Origin: Pseudomonas fluorescens
GTDB lineage: Bacteria; Pseudomonadota; Gammaproteobacteria; Pseudomonadales; Pseudomonadaceae
Length of the DNA: 64,000 nt
Reading direction: 5' to 3'
NCBI RefSeq assembly: GCF_902497625.1
Contig: NZ_CABVGX010000020.1
Coordinates: 1-64,000 of the forward strand
Shown: positions 46,973 through 55,839 of the stretch, piece after piece
Layout: every line of letters starts with the position of its first letter
Numbering within the stretch: position 1 is the first letter of the stretch
The notes under the pieces: generated by a model
What the model saw: only the letters and a program-made list of their open reading frames with translations
Database searches by the model: none
What the model was told of the DNA's origin: nothing
Position numbers and translations under genes: made by a program

Positions 46973-47986
46973 TCAAACCATCCCCACTTGCTTCAACTCG
47001 CTCTTCAGGTACGCATAATAAATCGGCCCCGCCACTACCCCCGGCAGGCCGAATGCGGCCTCGAACACCAGCATTGCCAAAAGCAACTCCCACGACTTGG
47101 CACTGATCTGCCCGCCGACAATGCGCGCGTTGAGGAAGTATTCGAGCTTGTGGATAACAATCAGATACCCCAGCGCCGCTACCGCGACCCAGATCGACAG
47201 TGACAACCCGACAATGGTGATCAGTGTGTTCGAGATCAGGTTGCCGATCACCGGCAGCAGACCGAGCAGGAAGGTCAGCACGATAAGCGTTTTGGTCAGC
47301 GGCAACTTGATGCCAAACATCGGCAACACCACCGCCAGGAAAATTCCGGTAAAGAAGGTGTTGAGCAGCGAAATCTTGATCTGCGCAAACACGATGTTGC
47401 GAAAGGCCTGGACCAACAGGTGCAGGCGATCGAACAGTGCGGCTGCCAGCGGTTTGCGCTTGGTCAGGTCCGGTACGCGTTGCAGGGCGATGATCGCGCC
47501 CAGCACCATGCCGATCAGCAGCGTCACAAACATGTGCGCGGCGTCTTTGCCGACCAATTGCAAATCGCTGAGGTGCTTGCTCATCCATTCGCCAATGGCC
47601 ACGCGAAACTCAGCCGCACTGGCCGGCAGATAGGCATCGATGAACGGCGGCAGTTGCCCGCGCGCCCGATCGACCACAACCATGAACTTATCGAGCGACG
47701 CCCCGGGATTCTCTACTTCGTGCAGTAGAAAGCTGATAGCGCCGGCAAAGAGCAGCGCCAGGGCACTGACCACTAACGTCCCCAGCAACGCGACTGCCAG
47801 CCAACGCGCACGCCGACCTTCGATCAGGCGCTGCAACTGCGGGGTGAGCATGTTGACCAGTTCGAACACCAGCAAACCGGCCAGCAGACTGGGTAATAAT
47901 CGAAGCGGAAGCACCAGCAGCAAGCCACCAAAGATGATGACCCAACTGATCACCAGCAAAACCTGGCGTTGAGAGAACGTTGGCAT
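46973..47986 (-). CDS. AI-2E family transporter (YdiK-like)
   Basis: A 337-residue polytopic inner-membrane protein. It has a paired hydrophobic N terminus (about 8-40), another segment near 62-88, an amphipathic middle part and four to five C-terminal segments (about 200-325), the layout of the AI-2E exporter/PerM family. VFEAAFGLPGVVAGPIYYAY near 307-326 is the conserved C-terminal block. Substrate unknown. Confidence 0.88.
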   Translation of the reverse strand: MPTFSQRQVLLVISWVIIFGGLLLVLPLRLLPSLLAGLLVFELVNMLTPQLQRLIEGRRARWLAVALLGTLVVSALALLFAGAISFLLHEVENPGASLDKFMVVVDRARGQLPPFIDAYLPASAAEFRVAIGEWMSKHLSDLQLVGKDAAHMFVTLLIGMVLGAIIALQRVPDLTKRKPLAAALFDRLHLLVQAFRNIVFAQIKISLLNTFFTGIFLAVVLPMFGIKLPLTKTLIVLTFLLGLLPVIGNLISNTLITIVGLSLSIWVAVAALGYLIVIHKLEYFLNARIVGGQISAKSWELLLAMLVFEAAFGLPGVVAGPIYYAYLKSELKQVGMV

Positions 47987-48209
47987 ACAGCCTCAAAACG
48001 GACGGCGAAAAGGATTGGCAGTCTGCCAGCGTTCCGGGAGGAGCACTAGGATTGTATGGGTCAGCGTGAGTCGGGATTTTTGCGGCGCCTCAAGACCTCA
48101 TCGCGGGTTTCTCAGGTGCCCAGGGCATTCTGCTCGACCTTCAACACAGCATCGAGCGAGCGCGCCAACGTTAAGGCCCTTACGGTCCCCGGCGATTCCC
48201 ACCTGAGGC

Positions 48210-48518
48210 TCATTTCTTCTTCAGACAATCACTCATGAACACCTTGCGCTCATCGCCCTTCAGCGCCTTGGTCGCCGCATCGGCGTTGCAGGTTTTCATT
48301 TTCTGCTGCTGCGGGGTCAGCACCTTGCCGTCATCGTTGGCCGCCGGCGCCGCCTTGAGGCAGGTGCTCATGAAGGTTTTGCGCTCATCGCCCTTGAGGG
48401 ATTTGGCAGTGGCGTCAGCGTTGCAGGTGGTCATCTTGTTCTGCTGGGCCGTGGCGGCAAAACCCTGGGCACACATCAGTAAACCGATCATCAACAAAGG
48501 GGCACGCAATATTTTCAT
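48210..48518 (-). CDS. PsiF repeat-containing secreted protein
   Basis: A 102-residue periplasmic protein: signal peptide to about residue 21 (ending GFA), then two PsiF repeats of about 35 residues, each with MKTCNADA or MTTCNADA, KGDERK and a final CLK. Two cysteines per repeat probably form a disulfide. E. coli PsiF is induced by phosphate starvation; the function is unknown. The ATG at 48518 has AGGAG upstream and is chosen over one at 48542. Confidence 0.9.
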   Translation of the reverse strand: MKILRAPLLMIGLLMCAQGFAATAQQNKMTTCNADATAKSLKGDERKTFMSTCLKAAPAANDDGKVLTPQQQKMKTCNADAATKALKGDERKVFMSDCLKKK

Positions 48519-48644
48519 GGCGTTTTCTCCTGGTAACCGCACCGGGCAGCGCGGCCTCCTTGTGCAGTGTAGACAACGCTTGTTACACCATCAGCGGCCA
48601 GGACAGTGGATAATCGCTCCTCATTAACGCCGTGGTTATATCTG

Positions 48645-49538
48645 ATGCAATACGCTTTTCCCCTACTGGCCATTTTCATATGGGCCGGAAACACCGTGAT
48701 CACCAAAATGTCTGCCGGGGCGATCTTCCCCGCCGAGATCGGCTTTTACCGCTGGCTGCTGGCAGGATTGCTGTTCACCCCTTTCATGCTCAAACCGGTG
48801 ATCGCTCATTGGCCGGCCATTCGCCCGAACCTGGGCAGGATTTTTATCCTCGGCGTCTTGGGCATGGCGGTTTATCAAAGCCTGGCGTACTTCGCTGCAT
48901 CGCTGACGTCGGCCACCAACATGGGCATCATTTTGTCGTTGATGCCGTTGATGTCCTTGGCAATGGCCATCGTCACTCTTGGCCAACGCCTGACGACAGG
49001 CGCATTGGCCGGAGCACTGCTGTCGCTGACGGGTGTGCTGGTGGTGGTGTCATCAGGCAGCCTCGGCGTGTTGCTCGAACACGGGGTGAATCTGGGCGAC
49101 GCAATGATGCTGATCGCGACCTTGGCCTATGCGATTTACAGCACGCTGTTGAAAAAATGGCAGCTGCGCCTGCCCCCGCTGGTGTTGTTGTATCTACAGG
49201 TGTGGATGGCGGTGGTGGTGTTGTTTCCGCTGTTCGCCCTGTCGGCAAAGACCGGCCTGACCGCGCAGAACATCCCGCTGGTTCTGTATGCCTGTTTGCT
49301 GGCGTCTATGGTCGCGCCGCTGGCATGGATGCAAGCGGTGGTGCGCCTGGGACCAAGCCGCACCACACTGTTTTTCAATCTGCTGCCTTTGATCACGGCG
49401 TTGATTGCGGCGGTGGTGCTCAACGAACGGCTGGCCTGGTATCACCTGGCGGGCGGGCTTTTGACGCTGGGCGGGGTGATTCTTTCGGAGCGCTGGACGA
49501 CGGTGTTGGCCCTAAGGTCCATGCCGCCTGAACGGTAG
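48645..49538 (+). CDS. DMT/EamA family transporter
   Basis: A 297-residue inner-membrane protein of ten membrane segments in two EamA repeats (about 1-135 and 145-285). FIWAGNTVITK near residues 9-19 and LGPSRTTLFFNLLPLI near 237-252 are typical of the drug/metabolite transporter superfamily. Substrate cannot be told from sequence. The ATG at 48645 begins MQYAFPLLAIF; an in-frame start at 48606 would add a polar stretch. Confidence 0.88.
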   Translation: MQYAFPLLAIFIWAGNTVITKMSAGAIFPAEIGFYRWLLAGLLFTPFMLKPVIAHWPAIRPNLGRIFILGVLGMAVYQSLAYFAASLTSATNMGIILSLMPLMSLAMAIVTLGQRLTTGALAGALLSLTGVLVVVSSGSLGVLLEHGVNLGDAMMLIATLAYAIYSTLLKKWQLRLPPLVLLYLQVWMAVVVLFPLFALSAKTGLTAQNIPLVLYACLLASMVAPLAWMQAVVRLGPSRTTLFFNLLPLITALIAAVVLNERLAWYHLAGGLLTLGGVILSERWTTVLALRSMPPER

Positions 49539-49542
49539 TTAT

Positions 49543-49562
49543 CGCGAGCGGGCTCGCTCGCG
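49543..49562. repeat. Single REP palindrome after the EamA gene
   Basis: CGCGAGCG and CGCTCGCG form an 8-bp stem with a 4-base loop, between two converging genes. Confidence 0.6.
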
Positions 49563-49611
49563 GTGAACGCAAACGCGGTCGGGACCTGTGGCGACTACCG
49601 TGATGGCCGCG

Positions 49612-50502
49612 TTAGACGCCAGCCGCCTTCAACCGCGCCGCGTGCTCGACAAATAACTGCACCGGCTTGGCACCTTTGCCGACCAATCCCAGCGACTGAT
49701 TGACGATGTCGAAGTGGTCCAGCGCGAACTCATCGCCAATGACCGTGCCCAGGTGCGAGCTGTAGCGACCAACCATCCCGTCGCAGTGCCCGGCCTCGCG
49801 GACAAAGGTCTTCGCGAACAGCCGGCAGCTGCGGTTGGTGCCGTCGAACATATTGCGCCCGCGATCAGTCCTGCCCGGCTGCAAGGTGCCGGACCACGAG
49901 TAATAGCGCACGCCGTTAACCTCTTCGGGACCCTGCCCGCCCCAGGTGTCGGGCAGGCCTTGTGGATAACGCTGATTGAATACTGCGACTCCGGCCGTCG
50001 TCAGGGATTCGTGCGAGGCCTGAATGTCGACCGGTAGTTTCGGCCCACGGTAACCGGTGTCCAGCAGGCCCATCAGCGCGCCAATCACGCGCAACATCAC
50101 CGCGAGCAATCGACCTTTGGCGCTGTTTGACGGGTAATGCAGGTGCAGATAATCCGCCAGTTCCGAGCCGTGGTTCGGCCCGGCCACCGACGTGACCGAC
50201 GCCACAAGGTCTGGCCGTTTCGCTGCGACATAGCGCGCCGTCAGCGAGCCCTGGCTATGACCGATCAGGTTAACTTTGGCGGCGCCCGTGTCTCGCATTA
50301 TTTCGTCGATCCGCGCCAGCAGTTGCTCGCCGCGCACCTCACTCGAATTGAGTGGCGAGACTTGTACCGCAACCACCGTCGCACCACTGCGGCGCAATGC
50401 CGAGATGATGCCGAACCAATACGGGTAGAGCACCAGTCGGATAAACCCGAGCATGCCCGGGATCAGCACGATGGGATAACGCGTGGCGCCAGCTTGCGAC
50501 AT
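49612..50502 (-). CDS. Lipase-like alpha/beta hydrolase without signal peptide
   Basis: A 296-residue protein with the fold and order of bacterial triacylglycerol lipases: YPIVLIPGMLGF (oxyanion hole, residues about 9-20), the nucleophile elbow IGHSQGSL with Ser83, and SVAGPNHGSELAD following. A possible catalytic Asp is in AGHCDGMVG and a His lies near the C terminus. Classical secreted Pseudomonas lipases have a signal peptide; none is present here, nor a foldase gene nearby, so it may act inside the cell or leave by another route. The ATG at 50502 is preferred. Confidence 0.82.
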   Translation of the reverse strand: MSQAGATRYPIVLIPGMLGFIRLVLYPYWFGIISALRRSGATVVAVQVSPLNSSEVRGEQLLARIDEIMRDTGAAKVNLIGHSQGSLTARYVAAKRPDLVASVTSVAGPNHGSELADYLHLHYPSNSAKGRLLAVMLRVIGALMGLLDTGYRGPKLPVDIQASHESLTTAGVAVFNQRYPQGLPDTWGGQGPEEVNGVRYYSWSGTLQPGRTDRGRNMFDGTNRSCRLFAKTFVREAGHCDGMVGRYSSHLGTVIGDEFALDHFDIVNQSLGLVGKGAKPVQLFVEHAARLKAAGV

Positions 50503-50748
50503 GGAAGGACTTCCTTGTATTGGGCGAGAAGACGCAGGGAACCAGGCAGGACGTGAACCAGGCAGCGCCATGCATCGTGACAACTCGACGATCAGTCTAT
50601 GTCGTACTCGCCGCTCCTGCTCCCCCGCGCATCCGGATATTTTCAGGAAAACCGCATCAAACTTTCGTGTTTCAGGCGACTCACACCTTACGTAGCGATC
50701 ACTTCCTCAGAAGGTGACGCAAACCGGATTAGCCTCCAGGAGAACGAA

Positions 50749-51279
50749 ATGAATGACATGCAATTATCCGACGTGGCCACCCTGCGCGCTCGTGCCCGCC
50801 AGAACGTCGAGAACGGCGCGGTGACTGAAAGCTACAGCGCCGACATTGATGAGGTGCTGCGCCTGCTCAATGAATCGCTCGCCACAGAACTGGTCTGCGT
50901 GTTGCGTTACAAGCGCCACTATTTCATGGCCAACGGCCTGAAAGCACACGTTGCCGCTGAAGAATTCGCCGAACACGCCAGGCAGGAAGCGCAACATGCT
51001 GATCGTTTGGCCGAACGCATCGTGCAGTTGGGCGGCGAGCCGGAGTTCAACCCGGACCTGCTGTCGAAAAACTCCCATGCGCAGTACGTCGCCGGTAACT
51101 CGCTGAAAGAGATGGTGTACGAGGACCTGGTAGCCGAACGTATTGCCATCGACAGCTACCGCGAGATCATTCAATACATTGGCGAGAAAGACCCGACCAC
51201 CCGACGTATCTTCGAAGATATCCTGGCTCAGGAAGAAGAGCATGCGGATGATATGGCAGACATCCTGAACGACCTTTGA
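50749..51279 (+). CDS. Ferritin-like / bacterioferritin family protein
   Basis: A 176-residue four-helix protein. Di-iron ligands are visible as E in LNESLATELVC, ExxxH in EEFAEHARQEAQHAD, E in YEDLVAERIA and the final EEEHADD. It probably oxidises or stores iron in the cytoplasm, or protects DNA. The haem-ligand methionine of true bacterioferritin is not obvious. The ATG at 50749 has AGGAG upstream; an in-frame upstream ATG lacks similarity. A homologue stands in the same area in P. aeruginosa. Confidence 0.88.
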   Translation: MNDMQLSDVATLRARARQNVENGAVTESYSADIDEVLRLLNESLATELVCVLRYKRHYFMANGLKAHVAAEEFAEHARQEAQHADRLAERIVQLGGEPEFNPDLLSKNSHAQYVAGNSLKEMVYEDLVAERIAIDSYREIIQYIGEKDPTTRRIFEDILAQEEEHADDMADILNDL

Positions 51280-51371
51280 CGCCTGCCTAACCACCATCGC
51301 TCCTGCAGAATCCGCGAAAATCTGTAGGAGCGAGGCTGGCCCGCTAACGCAGCCTTAAAGACGCGACCTTT

Positions 51372-53447
51372 TTACCTGGTAGCCTTGACAGTCTTCGGCG
51401 CCTTCCCCGCCTTCATCTGCTCAAGCAGCGGCGCACACTGGTTCGGTTCGCCTCCGCTCGGCGCCACCAGTGCCAGCAAACCAGCCGCTGGTGCCGCGAT
51501 CACTCCCAACGCCACCATGCCGGCCCCGCGCAACAGCAACGGTACCGCTTTCACGCCCGCATCCGGCTTGATGAACTTGCCACGTACATACAGCGGCGAG
51601 CGCAGCGAAATCAACCGCCAGCCCTTGGATTCCGGGGTGACCGTGAGGTCCAGTTGCTCCGTCGCCATGTTCGCGGTTCCATCGATATAGATGATGGCGT
51701 TCTCGGTATCGAAGACAAACAGTCGCGTCGTCGCCAGGCCCGTTTTGATGTCGAAGTCGGCAGCCGCGCAATTGATCTTCACTTCCTTGTCGCCAAAGAT
51801 CTTGCCAACCACATAGTTACCGACGTTCAACCCGGCCAGCTCCATTAACTCGCGGCTGATGGCGCCATCGTTGATCAACATTTTCAGGCTGCCATTGGCC
51901 GTACCCAGCAACTTGCCCACAGAGTTGCCGCGGCCACTGATGTCGGCATCGCCATTGAGCTCGCCGAAACTGGTTTTCATGGGCTCAAAGGTCGGGAACA
52001 GTTGCTTGAGCTTGAAACCCCGCGCCGTCAGTTTCGCCGTGCCCTCCAGCGGTTCGGTATGCCCGTTCAGACGGATTTGCGCATCCAGCTTGCCGCCGGC
52101 GACACCAAAACGCAGTGGCTCGAGACTCAGCACGCCGTCGTTCAGGATCAAGTGCGTGTAAAGATCCGTGAACGGCAGTTGCTCGCTGTGGACGATCCGT
52201 TTGCCAGTGAATTCGACATCAGCATCCATGTCGCGCCAACGCTCGGTCTTGAACTCTTCGACCGGCAGCACCTTATCGGTCGGCTGCTTGCTTTCACCGC
52301 CGCGAGCCTTTTGCTTGGCATTGGAGTCGGCGCCAATCAATGGCGCCAGGTCGGCGAACAGCAATTGATTGGAGACCAGCGAGCCGCTGAGCTTGGGCCG
52401 CGGCTGGCTACCGACATAGGCGAGGCTGCCATGAATATCGCTGTCGCCGATCTTGCCGTTGAAGTTTTCGTAGCGGAACACCGCACCACCGGGCTCATGC
52501 AGCTTGGCGATCAAGTGACCATCAGTGGCGTAGGGAGGGGTATCCGGCAGCGTCACACCCGTCAGCGGGTAGAGATTGCCTAGGCTGCTGCCGGCCAGTT
52601 TGAGGCGCAGGTCCAGAGCGCCAAGGTTGAGCGGATCAGTCAGGGTGCCGGCCAGTTCGACGCTGGTGTCAGCAATTTTTACCTGAGCCTGCAGCGGGAA
52701 CGGTCGCGCCGAGTCCTGTAGCGCCAACAGACCGCCGATCTTGCCTTCCCCGACCAGATTCTGCTGATGGTATTGACCTTTGACCTTCAAACCGAACGCG
52801 TAATCCTGCGGCGTCGAGCCCTTCTCCTGCGCGGTTTTCGCCGCTTTGTCTCCGACAATGTCGCTGAACGGGATCGGCTTGCCCAGCGGATCAATGATCA
52901 GATCGAGCCGGGTTTTCAGCGTCTGGTCGTCAAGGGTGACGTGGCCCTTGTCGAAACCGATCGCGCCGATATCGACCACCCAGTCTGAAGGCTCGGCGTC
53001 GGGATCCTTAGGATCAAATTTGAACGTCCAGTTGGCTCGACCGTCGGCAAGGCGCTGCAGATCAGCATTGGGCTCAGTCAGATCGATGCGCGGGATCGTG
53101 ACCCGCTGCGCCAACAAGGCCAGGGGTGAAATGCGCAGCTCAACCCGTTTGAGCGTGACCATCTGAGGTTGCTTAGACCAATCCGGATTGCCGAGGCTGA
53201 GGTCTTCAGCCACCACATGCGGCCATGGCACCCAGGCGCGCCATCCGCCCTCGTCCAGTTCACGACGCCACACAACAGCGAGATTGCCATTGATCGCGAA
53301 CGGTCGGTGCAGTTCTTCAGAGACTTTCTCATTGATGGTCGGTTTGATCCGGTTCCAATCGAAGAACACGATGATCAGCACCAGTACGGCCAGCAAAAGA
53401 ACAAGGCTGGCGAATATCCAGGCAAAAATTTTCGGGGTGCGCGTCAT
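51372..53447 (-). CDS. AsmA family inner-membrane protein
   Basis: A 691-residue protein with one N-terminal membrane anchor (about 8-27) followed by a long periplasmic beta-rich region. FDWNRIKPTINEKVSEELHR near residues 28-47 and the C-terminal FDTENAIIYIDGTANMATEQ are typical AsmA pieces. AsmA-like proteins are thought to carry phospholipids towards the outer membrane. The ATG at 53447 is chosen because MTRTPKIFAW leads directly to the anchor. It stands alone between divergent and converging genes. Confidence 0.9.
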   Translation of the reverse strand: MTRTPKIFAWIFASLVLLLAVLVLIIVFFDWNRIKPTINEKVSEELHRPFAINGNLAVVWRRELDEGGWRAWVPWPHVVAEDLSLGNPDWSKQPQMVTLKRVELRISPLALLAQRVTIPRIDLTEPNADLQRLADGRANWTFKFDPKDPDAEPSDWVVDIGAIGFDKGHVTLDDQTLKTRLDLIIDPLGKPIPFSDIVGDKAAKTAQEKGSTPQDYAFGLKVKGQYHQQNLVGEGKIGGLLALQDSARPFPLQAQVKIADTSVELAGTLTDPLNLGALDLRLKLAGSSLGNLYPLTGVTLPDTPPYATDGHLIAKLHEPGGAVFRYENFNGKIGDSDIHGSLAYVGSQPRPKLSGSLVSNQLLFADLAPLIGADSNAKQKARGGESKQPTDKVLPVEEFKTERWRDMDADVEFTGKRIVHSEQLPFTDLYTHLILNDGVLSLEPLRFGVAGGKLDAQIRLNGHTEPLEGTAKLTARGFKLKQLFPTFEPMKTSFGELNGDADISGRGNSVGKLLGTANGSLKMLINDGAISRELMELAGLNVGNYVVGKIFGDKEVKINCAAADFDIKTGLATTRLFVFDTENAIIYIDGTANMATEQLDLTVTPESKGWRLISLRSPLYVRGKFIKPDAGVKAVPLLLRGAGMVALGVIAAPAAGLLALVAPSGGEPNQCAPLLEQMKAGKAPKTVKATR

Positions 53448-53833
53448 TGCACAGGGCTCCTGATACGACTGAGCGCCCGAACTGCGACGCACGTGTGAAA
53501 CGTTAGGCCGGAACGGCCTGTTATGAAACCTAGGACTGGGAAACTGCCCGCAGGTTTAACTGAAATGCCGCTTAACGCTCAAATAATCGGCTGACGACAT
53601 CCTGCCGGCGTATTCAAGCGTTACCGCCTGCGCACGATCGCGTGGCGAGAGTGGGTCAGAAATACCCACTGTAGTGCAAAAACGATCACCGGAAACACCC
53701 GTTCTAGAGCCTCCCGGCAGAACAATCAATTCTGTTGATTATTACCATTGCGTTTATGAACTTTTATATCGACTTATCGAGAGTAGCATTGCCCTCGTAC
53801 CCACTTTATTGCCCTCACAAGGAGCACCTAATC
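53448..53833. other. 386-base gap with two divergent promoters
   Basis: No gene is seen. The right half (about 53715-53800) is AT-rich and includes a CAGAA-N7-TTCTG dyad at 53718-53734; it should hold the promoter of the repeat-protein gene. The left half should hold the asmA promoter. AAGGAG stands 10 bases before the ATG at 53834. Confidence 0.5.
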
Positions 53834-54331
53834 ATGAAACGTCAATTGCTGCTAAGTCTCACCCTCTCAATGCTGGCCAGCACTGCATTCGCTCTGCCAG
53901 CTGCTGAACAGGCAACTCCGCAGGTGAAATCCGCTTCAGTTTTCAGCCAGACAGTTGCGGCTGACGGCTCCGATCGCACCCCAGGTCAAACCCTGGCCGA
54001 AGGCGGTAACGATCGCTTGAAAGAAAAAGGCCTGATCACTCAGGACGGTTCCGATCGCACTCCAGGCCAAACGCTGGCTGCTGATGGCTCCGACCGTACA
54101 CCTGGGCAAACACTGGCTGCCGATGGCTCCGACCGTACACCTGGCCAGACGCTGGCTGAAGACGGTTTCGACCGTACGCCACAAGGCCAGACCGTTGCCG
54201 AAGATGGCTACGACCGTACGCCACAAGGCCAGACCGTCGCCGAAGATGGCTACGACCGCACCCCACAAGGTCAGACAGTTGCCGAAGGTGGTGGTGACCG
54301 CGTGATCGAACGCAACAGCAGCTTGAGCTGA
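53834..54331 (+). CDS. Secreted protein with tandem DG-DRTP-GQT repeats
   Basis: A 165-residue protein with a clear signal peptide (1 to about 20, ending AFA) and then nine tandem units. The first six are mostly 13 residues (TPGQTLAADGSDR), the last three 14 residues (TPQGQTVAEDGYDR), followed by a short tail. Repeat units are nearly identical in DNA, so the array can grow or shrink by 39 or 42 bases without a frameshift. The mature protein is acidic, low in complexity and lacks cysteine. I do not know the function. The start at 53834 is taken over an upstream in-frame ATG at 53735, because it has AAGGAG and yields the signal peptide. A perfect terminator follows. Confidence 0.88.
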   Translation: MKRQLLLSLTLSMLASTAFALPAAEQATPQVKSASVFSQTVAADGSDRTPGQTLAEGGNDRLKEKGLITQDGSDRTPGQTLAADGSDRTPGQTLAADGSDRTPGQTLAEDGFDRTPQGQTVAEDGYDRTPQGQTVAEDGYDRTPQGQTVAEGGGDRVIERNSSLS

Positions 54332-54350
54332 GCCCATGACGGCCCGGAAA

Positions 54351-54378
54351 AAAAGCCCAATCCACAGATTGGGCTTTT
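54351..54378 (+). terminator. Intrinsic terminator after the repeat-protein gene
   Basis: AAAAGCCCAATC and GATTGGGCTTTT form a perfect 12-bp stem with a 4-base loop, ending in a T run. The A run on the other side allows it to work in both directions. Confidence 0.9.
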
Positions 54379-54495
54379 GACTTCTATCCCCTTCAGTAAG
54401 TCGCCCTTCCCCACGCAAATCTTCCGATAGTCGTTCGACGCCGGCAAAGCCGATTTGCTAGAGTGCGCCGCTGTCCCGTTCAGAAAAACCTTGCG

Positions 54496-55128
54496 ATGCT
54501 GCCCCGCGCCGAACAGAAGCAACAAACCCGCAATGCCTTGATGGATGCTGCCCGCCATCTGATGGAGTGTGGCCGCGGATTCGGCAGCCTGAGCCTGCGC
54601 GAGGTGGCGAAAACGGCGGGCATCGTTCCGACCGGTTTTTACCGACACTTCGCAGACATGGACGAGTTGGGCCTGGTGTTGGTCAGCGAAGTCGGGCAAA
54701 CCTTCCGTGAAACCATTCGCCTGGTGCGCCACAACGAGTTTGAGATGGGCGGCATTATTGATGCCTCCGTGCGCATCTTCCTTGATGTGGTGTCCGCCAA
54801 CCGCTCACAGTTCCTCTTTCTGGCTCGCGAGCAATACGGCGGATCGCTGCCGGTACGTCTGGCGATTGGTAGATTGCGCGAAGATATCAGCTCTGACCTG
54901 GCCACCGACTTGTCGCTCATGCCCAAATTGCAGCATCTGGACATCGCCGGTTTGAGCGTAATGGCCGACCTTGTGGTGAAAAGCGTGTTCGCTACTCTGC
55001 CGGATATTATTGATCCCCCGGCGCAAGACCTTCCCGGGCATTTAACGCCGCAAGCCAAGATCACTCAGCAGCTTCGATTCATCTTTATCGGGCTCAAGCA
55101 CTGGCAGGGATTGGGCAGCGTGGAATAA
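54496..55128 (+). CDS. desT: TetR-family fatty acid desaturase regulator, DesT-like
   Basis: A 210-residue TetR/FabR-type repressor. The N-terminal helix-turn-helix (about 15-60) has FGSLSLREVAKTAGI and PTGFYRHFADMDELG, close to P. aeruginosa DesT, which senses the saturation of acyl-CoA and controls the desCB desaturase genes. It stands directly upstream of ureE, as desT does in P. aeruginosa. The desCB genes that are usually divergent from it are absent here; a repeat-protein gene stands in their place. The name rests on similarity and position. Confidence 0.82.
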   Translation: MLPRAEQKQQTRNALMDAARHLMECGRGFGSLSLREVAKTAGIVPTGFYRHFADMDELGLVLVSEVGQTFRETIRLVRHNEFEMGGIIDASVRIFLDVVSANRSQFLFLAREQYGGSLPVRLAIGRLREDISSDLATDLSLMPKLQHLDIAGLSVMADLVVKSVFATLPDIIDPPAQDLPGHLTPQAKITQQLRFIFIGLKHWQGLGSVE

Positions 55129-55183
55129 ATGGCCTTTGCCGGAGCAATTCAGCTCCTGCATGAATCAATCCCTCGCCACAAAC

Positions 55184-55211
55184 TGGTGCCGAGCATGAAT
55201 GAGGCGCACCA
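55184..55211 (+). promoter_or_regulatory. Possible NtrC half sites upstream of ureE
   Basis: TGGTGC (55184-55189) and GCACCA (55206-55211) are perfect inverted NtrC-like half sites, 75-100 bases upstream of the sigma-54 promoter. The same hexamers occur upstream of urtA. Confidence 0.4.
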
Positions 55212-55285
55212 TTTCAACGCATCAAGCGTTGATTTCCCCTGATCATCCTACAATCCTGTCAGGCATTTCCTACAAATCATCCCGA

Positions 55286-55302
55286 TTGGCAAGCCCCTTG
55301 CT
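55286..55302 (+). promoter_or_regulatory. Sigma-54 promoter of ureEFG
   Basis: TTGGCAAGCCCCTTGCT fits the -24/-12 consensus TTGGCAC-N4-TTGCT at all but one or two positions, with GG and GC 10 bases apart, 37 bases before the ureE start. It gives the assembly genes their own nitrogen-responsive promoter. Confidence 0.78.
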
Positions 55303-55338
55303 CTAGCCTGACTTATGTTCATTGCTGGAAGCTTTCCG

Positions 55339-55839
55339 ATGCTGGTGATTCATCGCAGAATCGACCCCCAAGCCGTCTGGGCCGCCGAGTTGCACCTCAC
55401 CTTCGAAGCGCGCAGCAAGAGCCGTTTGCGCTGTTTCAGCGCCGACGGAGAAGACGTCGGGCTGTTTCTGAACCGTGGTCAACCACCGCTGCACGATGGC
55501 GAATGCCTTGAGGCTGAAGACGGCAGGATTGTCCGCGTCTGCGCGCGTCCCGAGCAACTGCTGCATGTCACCTGCGCCAATGCCTTCGAGCTGACCCGCG
55601 CTGCTTATCACCTCGGCAATCGCCACGTTGCTCTGCAAGTGGGCGATGGCTGGCTACGCTTGCTCGACGATTACGTGCTCAAGGCCATGCTTGAGCAGTT
55701 GAATGCCCGCGTAGACGCCATTGAAGCGCCATTTCAGCCCGAGCACGGGGCTTACGGCGGCGGCCATCACCATTCCCGGCATGGCGAGGAAGCCTTCAAC
55801 TACGCGCCGAAACTGCACCAGTTCGGCGTACGTTTATGA
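55339..55839 (+). CDS. ureE: Urease accessory protein UreE (nickel metallochaperone)
   Basis: A 166-residue nickel chaperone that hands Ni(II) to UreG. The peptide-binding N-terminal domain (about 1-70) precedes the metal-binding domain with the conserved AYHLGNRHVALQ segment (near 92-103, the dimer-interface histidine), and the His-rich tail GGGHHHSRHG near 141-150. The ATG at 55339 (MLVIHRRID) is chosen over one at 55315. Its last 4 bases overlap ureF. Confidence 0.95.
   Translation: MLVIHRRIDPQAVWAAELHLTFEARSKSRLRCFSADGEDVGLFLNRGQPPLHDGECLEAEDGRIVRVCARPEQLLHVTCANAFELTRAAYHLGNRHVALQVGDGWLRLLDDYVLKAMLEQLNARVDAIEAPFQPEHGAYGGGHHHSRHGEEAFNYAPKLHQFGVRL

Noticed and set aside
46679..47203. 174-residue open frame through the REP pair and the 8-bp array
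   Set aside because: Its translation is just the repeats (QLLNCSTAQ), and it runs into the AI-2E gene on the other strand.
36019..55338. Mobile island with defined ends splitting the urease genes
   Set aside because: No integrase, tRNA target or direct-repeat ends were seen, and ureEFG are also separated from ureC in P. aeruginosa, so the split is old.
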